This document shows positions 15,915 through 22,086 of a stretch of 36,996 nt of DNA, in pieces. The notes under the pieces were generated by a model. That model saw only the letters and a list, made by a program, of their open reading frames with translations. It ran no database searches and had not been told where the DNA came from. The DNA lies in assembly GCA_030065205.1 (NCBI GenBank), contig JASJDN010000034.1, positions 1-36,996 on the forward strand, written 5' to 3'. Every line of letters begins with the position of its first letter. Within the stretch, counting starts at the first letter, position 1. The position numbers and the translations under genes were made by a program. This stretch comes from Crocosphaera sp. GTDB taxonomy: Bacteria; Cyanobacteriota; Cyanobacteriia; Cyanobacteriales; Microcystaceae.

Positions 15915-16316
15915 ATGTCTGCTGCAACTGATGAAATTCTCGAAAAGCTAAAATCTTTAACCCTCTTAGAAGCCTCTGAGTTGGTTTCACAAATTGAAGA
16001 AGCCTTTGGTGTTAGTGCTTCTGCTCCTTCGGGTGGCATGATGATGATGGCCCCTGGTGCGGGTGCGCCTGGCGCGGCTGCGGCTGAGCCTGAAGAAGAG
16101 AAAACTGAATTTGATGTTATTCTCGAAGAAGTTCCCAGTGACAAGAAAATTGCGATTCTTAAAGTCGTTCGCGGTATCACCGGTTTAGGGCTTAAAGAAG
16201 CTAAAGATATGGTGGAATCTACACCTAAGCCTATTAAGGAAGGTACAGGAAAAGAGGATGCCGAAGATATCAAGAAGAAACTCGAAGAAGCTGGTGCTAA
16301 AGTTAGCGTTAAGTAA
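15915..16316 (+). CDS. rplL: 50S ribosomal protein L7/L12
   Basis: A 133-residue stalk protein. The N-terminal dimerisation domain is [34 protein letters not shown] flexible Ala/Gly/Pro hinge (about 35-60) with a four-methionine run follows, then the C-terminal factor-binding domain [38 protein letters not shown] to the end. It recruits EF-Tu and EF-G. It has its own AAGGAG site and lies 74 bp after rplJ. A strong terminator follows 32 bp downstream, marking the end of the cluster. Confidence 0.97.
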   Translation: MSAATDEILEKLKSLTLLEASELVSQIEEAFGVSASAPSGGMMMMAPGAGAPGAAAAEPEEEKTEFDVILEEVPSDKKIAILKVVRGITGLGLKEAKDMVESTPKPIKEGTGKEDAEDIKKKLEEAGAKVSVK

Positions 16317-16348
16317 CGTTTGACACACAGTTATCCATTTCATGAATA

Positions 16349-16376
16349 ACCCTGACTTCTTATAAGTCGGGGTTTT
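16349..16376 (+). terminator. Intrinsic terminator after rplL
   Basis: ACCCTGACTT (16349-16358) pairs over all ten positions (one G-U) with AAGTCGGGGT, loop CTTAT, and is followed by TTTT. It ends the secE-rplL transcript. Confidence 0.9.
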
Positions 16377-16386
16377 GTGACATCCT

Positions 16387-16517
16387 CCCCAACCCAATCA
16401 AAAATTATGGTTGGGGCTTCCCGACTCACGACGGGATATTTCTGCCCACAGAGGTAAGCCACGGCAGTCGCTCATGGGGGAAACCACGCCACTTCCTCTA
16501 CTTGGGGAGACCCCAAG
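16387..16517 (-). ncRNA. Possible IS605 right end / omegaRNA remnant
   Basis: At the 3' side of the truncated tnpB lie two perfect hairpins: 16387-16394 with 16409-16416 (CCCCAACC/GGTTGGGG) and 16501-16507 with 16511-16517 (CTTGGGG-AGA-CCCCAAG). IS605-family elements carry their end hairpin and the guide-scaffold RNA of TnpB here, overlapping the gene's 3' end. I infer the role from position; the RNA itself is not demonstrated. Confidence 0.35.
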
Positions 16518-16860
16518 ACCGGAGTGGCTCCCCAAGACCGCGCTGCCTCCTCTACGCCAGTTATCTAGGCTCATCACCTCCGACACCTCGACTTGACAGA
16601 CGGTTTCCTTTCCCCTGAGTCCCAGGGTAGTCGTTTCTATACCTCGATTGCAGATTTCCTGGGCTGAAGCTAGGTCACGGTCAACAAAATAGTCAACTCC
16701 GTAACCACATTCTTGACAGGCATGAAACCTGTTAGCTAGGGTTTTTCTAACTTCTGCACGGCAATTTGGGCAAGTTTGGCTAGTTCCCCTATGATCAACC
16801 AAACCGAAATACTTGCCTCTTACCTTGCAGACATATTTGAGAATGTCCCTTTCGTTAAAC
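16398..16860 (-). pseudogene. tnpB: tnpB C-terminal remnant
   Basis: The minus strand encodes LKYVCKVRGKYFGLVDHRGTSQTCPNC, then ANRFHACQECGYG and DRDLASAQEICNRG, the zinc ribbon and RuvC-III aspartate of TnpB. Everything upstream (guide-binding part, RuvC-I and -II) is absent. The frame stays open back into purD (to 17054) but the residues there are not TnpB. Before DRD there is a short repeat (VDYFVD) not usual in the family. The C-terminal tail reads through what is probably the element's end. It belongs to a different TnpB lineage from the one at 10.3 kb. Confidence 0.8.
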
Positions 16861-16864
16861 GTAG

Positions 16865-16907
16865 TCATTGCGAACGTAGCGGTAGCGGAGTGAAGCAATC
16901 TCTCATA
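16865..16907. repeat. Short interspersed GTCATTGCGAACG...GAAGCAATCTC repeat
   Basis: It starts GTCATTGCGAACGTAGCGG and ends GAAGCAATCTCTCATACC, a sequence type often scattered in cyanobacterial and other bacterial genomes as a small intergenic palindromic element (GCGAACGTAGC/GCTACCGCTACG-like arms). It marks the 5' break point of the tnpB remnant. Only one copy is seen in this window, so the repeat status is from recognition. Confidence 0.4.
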
Positions 16908-16971
16908 CCAAATCCGATTGTCAAAATCTCTTTTGGGTATTAAGTAGAAAAAAGTAGATAAAATTGAATGA

Positions 16972-18231
16972 TTAACGAACTCGATGGCCAATATCACGAC
17001 GATAATATTTACCAGAGAAATCAATCGCTTTGAGGCAACCATAAACCGTCTCAATCGCTGCGTTAAAATCTTTACCCATAGATGTTACCCCTAACACTCG
17101 TCCCCCATCGGTTAAAAGGCGACCCCTTTCTAATTGAGTTCCGGCTTGGAACACCGTTGATCCTAGCTTTTCTGCCTCTTGTATCCCTGTAATTACTTTT
17201 CCCTTCTCATAGCTGCCAGGATACCCCTCAGACGCAGCCACCACACACACAGCACTCCCCTCATACCATTGTAACGGAGGAAACTCTCCTAAACGACCTT
17301 CAACACAGGCCATTAATAACTCATCTAACGGCGTTTCTAGCAAAGGTAACACTGCTTGAGTTTCCGGATCACCAAACCGACAGTTATATTCTAAGACTTT
17401 GGGATCACCATCTGGTGTCACCATTAACCCGGCATATAAAACACCACAATAGTTAATCTCCTGTTGACGCAACGCTGCAACCGTCGGTTCTAAAATCTCT
17501 GTTTGCACCCTTGCCAATAACTCAGGGGTAGCGATGGGTGCTGGTGCATAGGCCCCCATTCCGCCAGTATTCGGTCCAGTATCTCCTTCTCCAATGCGTT
17601 TATGATCTTGTGCGGGTAATAAAGGCCGTACCGTTTTACCATCGGTGAGGGCTAAAATAGAGACTTCTTCCCCTTGTAAACATTCTTCGACAACGATTAA
17701 AGTAAACCCTGTGGCCATTAACTCATCTACCGCATGGTAAGCTTCTTCGACGGTTTGAGCCACGATAACCCCTTTTCCGGCGGCTAAGTTATCCGCTTTG
17801 ACTACAATAGGTGCGCCTTGTTGAGTAATATAGGCTTTCGCTGCGTCTGAGTCTGTGAATGTTTCCCCTTGAGCGATCGCAATACCTGCATCGGCCATCA
17901 ATTTTTTCGCCCAAGACTTGCTGGACTCAATTTGTGCGCCGGCTTGAGTGGGTCCAAATACTTTAATGTTGTAGCGTTGGAGATAGTCGGTAATGCCTTG
18001 TGATAAAGGAACTTCTGGCCCGACAACAACGAGATCAATGTTATATTTCTGCACAGACTCAGCAATATTAGCAAAGTCATCTACTGCATAAGGCAGATTT
18101 TCGCACCCTTCCAATGAAGCAGTTCCTCCATTCCCAGGGGTACAAAAACACTGTTCGACTTGAGGGGACTGAAGCAGTTTCCAAGCTAGGGCGTGTTCGC
18201 GCCCTCCATTACCAACAACTAAGACTTTCAC
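16972..18231 (-). CDS. purD: Phosphoribosylamine-glycine ligase (GARS)
   Basis: A 419-residue enzyme of de novo purine synthesis joining glycine to phosphoribosylamine with ATP. It starts MKVLVVGNGGREHALAWKL (N-domain), then has the ATP-grasp part with PIVVKADNLAAGKGV and the signature DTGPNTGGMGAYAPAP, followed by YNCRFGDPETQAVLPLL for metal binding. The C-terminal domain ends in the usual Y-RRDIGHR motif. The length is normal and all landmark residues are present. Transcribed alone, it is convergent with the ribosomal cluster across the tnpB remnant and divergent from cobT. Confidence 0.97.
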   Translation of the reverse strand: MKVLVVGNGGREHALAWKLLQSPQVEQCFCTPGNGGTASLEGCENLPYAVDDFANIAESVQKYNIDLVVVGPEVPLSQGITDYLQRYNIKVFGPTQAGAQIESSKSWAKKLMADAGIAIAQGETFTDSDAAKAYITQQGAPIVVKADNLAAGKGVIVAQTVEEAYHAVDELMATGFTLIVVEECLQGEEVSILALTDGKTVRPLLPAQDHKRIGEGDTGPNTGGMGAYAPAPIATPELLARVQTEILEPTVAALRQQEINYCGVLYAGLMVTPDGDPKVLEYNCRFGDPETQAVLPLLETPLDELLMACVEGRLGEFPPLQWYEGSAVCVVAASEGYPGSYEKGKVITGIQEAEKLGSTVFQAGTQLERGRLLTDGGRVLGVTSMGKDFNAAIETVYGCLKAIDFSGKYYRRDIGHRVR

Positions 18232-18349
18232 GCTTTAATTAAGAGATAAACAAACCCATAGACATGATAGTTCTAACAGTGCTACCATTGCAATCTAAAT
18301 TATCATGACTTGATCACGGTTCAGTAATTACTGATTACTACAGACATTA

Positions 18350-19459
18350 ATGTTTCGCATTTATACCTCTCAATCATTAGGACAGAAATGGGTTGAAACC
18401 TATCAAGAATGTTCACCCATTTTTGCTTGTATTTTAGGCTTTACTAACACGGGTTTAATTCCTGGAATTTCAGCAGCCGGAGCAACACCAGAAGCAAGAA
18501 AATATACAGCGATCGCCGATGCAGAATTTTTAATGAATGGGGTACAATCTTCTTATCAATATCCGTTACCGCCTTTACATCAAGGGGTTTCTCCTGTCTT
18601 TATTACTCGTGCTATTGTAGAAGCTTGTAATATCCCCATTCATTTATTTAATGCTGGTTTACCTATCTCTCCTTCTGTTCCTTTTATTGATTTAGGAGGG
18701 CAACCAGCAAACTGTTTAACCACAGGAACAGCGTTACCATTATCTTTAGTTTATGAGTTATTTCAACAAGGCTTAGAGTGGGGAGAAAAATTAGCTAAAA
18801 ATACAACAAAAAATTATTTAATTCTCAGTGAATGTGTGGTCGGTGGTACAACAACAGCCTTAGCAATTTTAACAGGATTAGGCATTAATGCCACAGGAAA
18901 AGTTAATAGTAGTCATCCTTATTGTAATCATGAACAAAAAGAAATAATTGTCAAAAAAGGGTTGACAAATGCTGGCTATTATGATTCATTTCAACCCATT
19001 ACTCCCTTTGAATTAGTGGCTGCTGTGGGTGATCCCATGCAAATTGTTGTAGCAGGAATGGCTATTAATGCAAGTATAAGAACAGGAGTTATGTTAGCAG
19101 GAGGAACCCAAATGTTAGCGGTTTATGCTTTAATTAAAAGCATTATTAATACTTCTGAATATGATGTCAACTTAGATAATATTATTGTGGGGACAACGCG
19201 CTGGGTAGCAGAAGATTTAACAGGGGGTACTGTTGCGTTAGCTGAGTCTATTGGGACAGTTCCATTATTAGCAACTCAATTGAATTTTTCTAGTTCTTCT
19301 TATGAACAATTAAAAATGTATGAACAAGGTTATGTTAAAGAAGGAGTGGGTGCTGGAGGAACTGCGATCGCTGCTTCTTTATCGTTTAATTGGACACAAG
19401 AAAAGTTATTAAATACCATTGAAACCCTGGTTAATAATTATCACAAAATAATAAATTAG
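18350..19459 (+). CDS. cobT: Nicotinate mononucleotide-dependent phosphoribosyltransferase CobT-like
   Basis: A 369-residue protein of the CobT-like family (archaeal/cyanobacterial branch) that activates the lower-ligand base of cobamides. Visible blocks are LGFTNTGLIPGISAAGATPEARKYT, GLPISPSVPFIDLGGQPA, SECVVGGTTTALAILTGLG and AGGTQMLAVYALI near the C-terminal third. The GGTTTALA glycine-rich loop is typical. Cyanobacteria mostly make pseudocobalamin with adenine as lower base, so the substrate may be adenine rather than dimethylbenzimidazole (inference). No other cobalamin gene is nearby. Confidence 0.88.
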   Translation: MFRIYTSQSLGQKWVETYQECSPIFACILGFTNTGLIPGISAAGATPEARKYTAIADAEFLMNGVQSSYQYPLPPLHQGVSPVFITRAIVEACNIPIHLFNAGLPISPSVPFIDLGGQPANCLTTGTALPLSLVYELFQQGLEWGEKLAKNTTKNYLILSECVVGGTTTALAILTGLGINATGKVNSSHPYCNHEQKEIIVKKGLTNAGYYDSFQPITPFELVAAVGDPMQIVVAGMAINASIRTGVMLAGGTQMLAVYALIKSIINTSEYDVNLDNIIVGTTRWVAEDLTGGTVALAESIGTVPLLATQLNFSSSSYEQLKMYEQGYVKEGVGAGGTAIAASLSFNWTQEKLLNTIETLVNNYHKIIN

Positions 19460-19519
19460 ATATATTTGAATAAGCTAATTTAACACTATTATGATCAATA
19501 TCTGCTATAAATAGCGATC

Positions 19520-19563
19520 ATACTAAAAAAATATCTGTACACAATGGAAAACTTTAGTATAAT
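19520..19563 (+). promoter_or_regulatory. Promoter and possible operator of the RelE-type TA pair
   Basis: A -10 box TATAAT lies at 19558-19563 with a weak TGTACA at 19536-19541. Inverted arms ATACTAAA (19520-19527) and TTTAGTAT (19553-19560) bracket the promoter about three helical turns apart, and the second arm overlaps the -10 box. This would suit autorepression by an antitoxin-toxin complex. Confidence 0.5.
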
Positions 19564-19580
19564 ACAGCTAGTGAGAGATT

Positions 19581-19835
19581 ATGTATAATTTAAAGAAAAT
19601 GTCTACAGCTTATTTTCAAAATCTTATTGAATCAATCGAAACCTTATCAGTTGAAGATCAAGATTATTTGTTTGATTTAATCCGCAAAAGACGTATTGAA
19701 AAAAGGCGTTCAGAAATTGCGGAGAATGCAGAATCTATTCTAACCGATTTACAACAGGGACAAGCAAAAATTGGAACAGTAGATGAGTTAATTTCAGACT
19801 TGTTAGAGGAAGACGATGAGAGTTGTTTGGAATAG
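19581..19835 (+). CDS. Antitoxin of RelE/YafQ-type module
   Basis: An 84-residue acidic protein, largely helical, with the pattern IESIETLSVEDQDYLFDLIRKRRIEKRRSEIAENAE and an acidic tail (ISDLLEEDDESCLE). Similar small proteins precede RelE/ParE-type toxins in many cyanobacteria. Its 3' end overlaps the next gene by 20 bp, the usual arrangement of coupled antitoxin and toxin. Both ATG 19581 and in-frame ATG 19599 (MSTAYFQNLIES) are possible starts; GAGAG lies upstream of the first. I see no clear DNA-binding fold by eye. Confidence 0.78.
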   Translation: MYNLKKMSTAYFQNLIESIETLSVEDQDYLFDLIRKRRIEKRRSEIAENAESILTDLQQGQAKIGTVDELISDLLEEDDESCLE

Positions 19836-20097
19836 TCGTTTTAGACGAGCTTTTAAGAAACTGATAAAAAAAAATCCTGAACTACAAAATAGAATTACCA
19901 GGGTTTTAATATTATTAGCAGAAGATCCTTTGACCCCATCTTTAAAGTCTCATAAATTAACAGGTAATTTAAGTAATTTGTGGTCTTGTTCTGTTACTTA
20001 TGATTGTCGTATTATTTTTATCTTGACTCAGGATGAAGACGCAGAAGAAGCCATAATTATTTTAGTGGATATTGGGTCACATGATGAGGTTTATTAA
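19816..20097 (+). CDS. RelE/YafQ-family toxin (predicted mRNA interferase)
   Basis: A 93-residue basic protein with RelE-superfamily features: WNSRFRRAFKKLIKKNPELQNRITRVLILLAEDP, then HKLTGNLSNLWSCSVTYDCRIIFIL and a C-terminal VDIGSHDEVY. The final H-D/E-V-Y matches the YafQ-like active-site end, and the arginine in YDCRIIF is the usual catalytic arginine position. Such toxins cut mRNA at the ribosome. The start lies inside the antitoxin gene, so translation is coupled. It looks intact. Confidence 0.85.
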   Translation: MRVVWNSRFRRAFKKLIKKNPELQNRITRVLILLAEDPLTPSLKSHKLTGNLSNLWSCSVTYDCRIIFILTQDEDAEEAIIILVDIGSHDEVY

Positions 20098-20118
20098 TAA
20101 GAATAATAATTAAATAGG

Positions 20119-20175
20119 TTGTATTTGAAATTGATTCGGTGCATTGGCACAGTGCAATGCACTATAGAATCAGCG
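20119..20175. repeat. Degenerate copy of the GTGCATTA hairpin repeat
   Basis: It begins TTGTATTTGAAATTGATTCGG and carries inverted arms GTGCATTG (20139-20146) and CAATGCAC (20155-20162), then an ATCAGCG end. The order matches the full repeat copies at 20189-20289 and 21315-21417 but many bases differ. Confidence 0.6.
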
Positions 20176-20188
20176 ATCGCGCTATTCT

Positions 20189-20289
20189 TTATAGTATAAT
20201 CTCTTAGGTATTGATGATTAAATCTTTTGTATTTAAAATTATTAAGGTGCATTACACTTTGTTAATGCACCCTACAAGATCAGCGCACT
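20189..20289. repeat. Hairpin repeat, copy A (left of the Phd/VapC module)
   Basis: About 100 bp running from TTTATAGTATAATCT to ATCAGCGCACT. Its centre is the perfect inverted repeat GGTGCATTA (20246-20254) and TAATGCACC (20263-20271), followed by CTACAAG. Copy B at 21315-21417 is close to 90% identical by eye and in the same orientation. A further reversed partial copy is at 27648-27682. Confidence 0.85.
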
Positions 20290-20418
20290 GGAAGGCAACG
20301 GAAGAAGAACACAAAAAAATAGAGGTAAAAATCGCCTTTTATCTTAAATCATCCACTTTATTGAGACAGAAGAAAGTTATATAATGAATATATAGAGATA
20401 AAAGATTATAATTCAGCA

Positions 20419-20664
20419 ATGACTATTAAAGTAACCATTCCTCAAGCAAATCAGCAATTCTCACAACTCATAGAGTCTGTCCTTCAAGGAGAAGAAATTC
20501 TTATTTGTGAAGATAATGATCAAAGCGTTCCCATTGCACGAATAACCGCAATTCATCCCACGAAAAAAAATAGAATCCCAGGACAAGATCGAGGTAAAGT
20601 TATTATTTCCCCAGACTTTAATGAACCTTTAACCGATGATATTTTAAGAGATTTCATCAATTAA
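20419..20664 (+). CDS. Phd/YefM-type antitoxin
   Basis: An 81-residue protein beginning MTIKVTIPQANQQFSQLIESVLQGEEILICEDNDQSVPIARI, the typical Phd/YefM N-terminal fold that binds DNA and starts with an IPQAxxxFSxLI motif. The tail (PDFNEPLTDDILRDFIN) is the extended acidic segment that wraps the toxin. It is followed after five bases by the PIN-domain toxin. A TATAAT box lies 33-38 bp upstream. Together they form a standard type II module, probably autorepressed. Confidence 0.88.
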   Translation: MTIKVTIPQANQQFSQLIESVLQGEEILICEDNDQSVPIARITAIHPTKKNRIPGQDRGKVIISPDFNEPLTDDILRDFIN

Positions 20665-20669
20665 TACTC

Positions 20670-21056
20670 ATGAAATTATTATTAGATACCCATGCTTTTT
20701 TATGGTGGGTTGCCGATGAACCTCAACTGTCACAAACGGCAAAAAACATGATTTCTAATTCAGATAACACTGTTTATTTTAGTGTTGTTAGTGCATGGGA
20801 AATTATTATTAAAGTAGGAACAGGAAAACTTTCTTTACCCGAAAACCCAGAAATTTATATACCCAGTCGTCTGATCTCTAACCAATTTGAAACATTACCT
20901 GTGTTCATGTCTCATGTTTTACAAATCAACCGTTTAGCTAATTTTCACAAAGATCCTTTTGATAGATTATTGATCGCTCAAAGTTTAGTTGAAGACATTC
21001 CTATTGTTACGATAGATGGATTAATTACTCAATATGCTGTTAAAATTATTTGGTAA
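20670..21056 (+). CDS. vapC: PIN-domain toxin, VapC family (predicted ribonuclease)
   Basis: A 128-residue PIN-domain protein starting MKLLLDTHAFLWWVADEPQLS. The acidic metal-binding residues expected in VapC nucleases are present: D6, E44 (SAWEIIIK), D95/D98 (KDPFDRLL) and D116 (TIDGLI). These coordinate Mg/Mn for RNA cleavage. The LDTHAFLWW start and KDPFDRLLIAQ motif place it in the branch that partners Phd-type antitoxins. It looks intact. Its target RNA cannot be told from sequence. Confidence 0.9.
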   Translation: MKLLLDTHAFLWWVADEPQLSQTAKNMISNSDNTVYFSVVSAWEIIIKVGTGKLSLPENPEIYIPSRLISNQFETLPVFMSHVLQINRLANFHKDPFDRLLIAQSLVEDIPIVTIDGLITQYAVKIIW

Positions 21057-21082
21057 AACGAAGTTATAATTAATTGTTTCAT

Positions 21083-21283
21083 TCAAATTAGCCCTTGATA
21101 ATCTTTTTCTATCATGCCATTTAATATGAACAATTCTGGAATCATTTCTCGTAACTTCTCATTAAGATTCTCTAATGTATCTGCTTCTGTTGCTAACCCT
21201 GAAACCTCTTCACTAGTGGCAACCCAAACTTTTGCTTCACTGTCCCAAAAGGCTTGTATATTGTAAACTTTTGGTTTTTTCAT
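21083..21283 (-). CDS. Orphan HicB-like (DUF1902-type) protein
   Basis: A 66-residue protein, MKKPKVYNIQAFWDSEAKVW, followed by VATSEEVSGLATEADTLENLNEKLREMIPELF. This is the small alpha/beta HicB/DUF1902 fold, in which the partial RNase-H-like domain binds a HicA toxin. There is no added DNA-binding tail. No HicA-sized frame lies next to it on the same strand (VapC is convergent 27 bp away), so it is an orphan. An AAGGTAAAG site precedes the ATG. Confidence 0.7.
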   Translation of the reverse strand: MKKPKVYNIQAFWDSEAKVWVATSEEVSGLATEADTLENLNEKLREMIPELFILNGMIEKDYQGLI

Positions 21284-21314
21284 TGATGTTTCTTTACCTT
21301 CTACTATTTTAGTT

Positions 21315-21417
21315 TATTATAGTATAATCTTTTAGCTATTGAGGATTAACTCTTTTGTATTTAAAATTGTTATGGTGCATTACACTTCGTTAATGCACCC
21401 TACAAGAGCAGCGCACT
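21315..21417. repeat. Hairpin repeat, copy B (right of the Phd/VapC-HicB segment)
   Basis: Same orientation and order as copy A: TATAGTATAATCT, TTTTGTATTTAAAATTG, the inverted arms GGTGCATTA/TAATGCACC, then CTACAAGAGCAGCGCACT. It lies 26 bp before the start of the metallopeptidase-like gene and may provide part of its upstream region. Confidence 0.85.
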
Positions 21418-21443
21418 AAAATTTTAGGAGAGTCAAACTATCG

Positions 21444-21962
21444 ATGTTTCAATTATTTTTAAATCCCTTGGTATTACTATCTTTGAATATTAATAATCAA
21501 TTATCAACTCATCCATCAATAATGCCGATTAAACTCGTTGAAGATAGTCAAATAATTGCTCAAAATAGTAAAAAAAATGAACAATTTAATCAATTAAAAC
21601 AAGAATTAGAAACAGCAGGATTTGAGGTGATTTTAGACTTACCACCGAAACGAGGAGCTTATGGATTATTACAAGTTAACACAAAAAAAATATGGATCAA
21701 TCCGGTCGTTTTCGATCTCCATATTGCCCTACCAACTCTTATTCATGAATCCGTTCATGCGTCCCAAGTTTGTGCAGGAAACGGAGAAATAACAACATTA
21801 GGAGTAACCCTAGAACCCATGAATCAAGCCCGTCCTTTTTTTCAAGGCTATACGGATATTCATCGGAAAGACTTAGAAAGAGAAGCTTACACTATACAAA
21901 CCCAACCGAATAGTTTTGAATTAGCTTTATCTTTACTTAGAGAAAATTGTAAACTTAACTGA
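21444..21962 (+). CDS. Secreted HExxH protein, putative zinc metallopeptidase
   Basis: A 172-residue protein I cannot assign to a named family. The N-terminus is hydrophobic (FLNPLVLLSLNI), a possible signal peptide, and a later Met at residue 27 is an alternative start. The core has HESVH at residues 101-105 (a HExxH zinc motif) inside a helix after IWINPVVFDLHIALPTLI, and acidic residues at 145/147 (DLEREA) that could give the third zinc ligand. AQVCAGNGE-like and FFQGYTDIHRKDLEREAY segments surround it. This suggests a small zincin. Enzymatic activity is not proven. It sits directly after repeat copy B. Confidence 0.7.
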   Translation: MFQLFLNPLVLLSLNINNQLSTHPSIMPIKLVEDSQIIAQNSKKNEQFNQLKQELETAGFEVILDLPPKRGAYGLLQVNTKKIWINPVVFDLHIALPTLIHESVHASQVCAGNGEITTLGVTLEPMNQARPFFQGYTDIHRKDLEREAYTIQTQPNSFELALSLLRENCKLN

Positions 21963-21992
21963 TGATTGATACCTGATTTAACATAATTTTAG

Positions 21993-22085
21993 TTCTGACT
22001 TCTGTTCGCTAGAGCCGGAGCGGAGCGAGGAACTTCTGACTTCTGTGCGATAGCGCCGGAACGAAGTAAGGAACTTCTGACTTCA
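21993..22085. repeat. Tandem imperfect 41-bp repeat (TTCTGACTTCTG...)
   Basis: Two units starting TTCTGACTTCTG and ending CGAGGAAC or TAAGGAAC, with a third partial TTCTGACTTC, lie between the metallopeptidase-like gene and the stop of the SLC12-type gene. The inner part (GCCGGAGCGGAGCGAGG / GCCGGAACGAAGTAAGG) has diverged. No gene is inside. Confidence 0.7.
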
Positions 22086-22086
22086 T

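Larger units (their letters stand above)
20098..20418. other. 321-bp intergenic region with repeats and vapBC-type promoter
   Basis: No gene is seen. It holds a degenerate and a full copy of the hairpin repeat described separately (20119-20175 and 20189-20289), one HIP1 octamer at 20173, and, before the Phd-type antitoxin gene, a TATAAT box at 20380-20385 within an AT-rich, partly palindromic stretch. Confidence 0.6.

Noticed and set aside
15692..15931. Alternative-frame ORF overlapping rplJ
   Set aside because: It shadows rplJ, which is unambiguous.
16861..17054. N-terminal extension of the tnpB remnant frame
   Set aside because: The extra residues lie in purD and in a small intergenic repeat and do not resemble TnpB.
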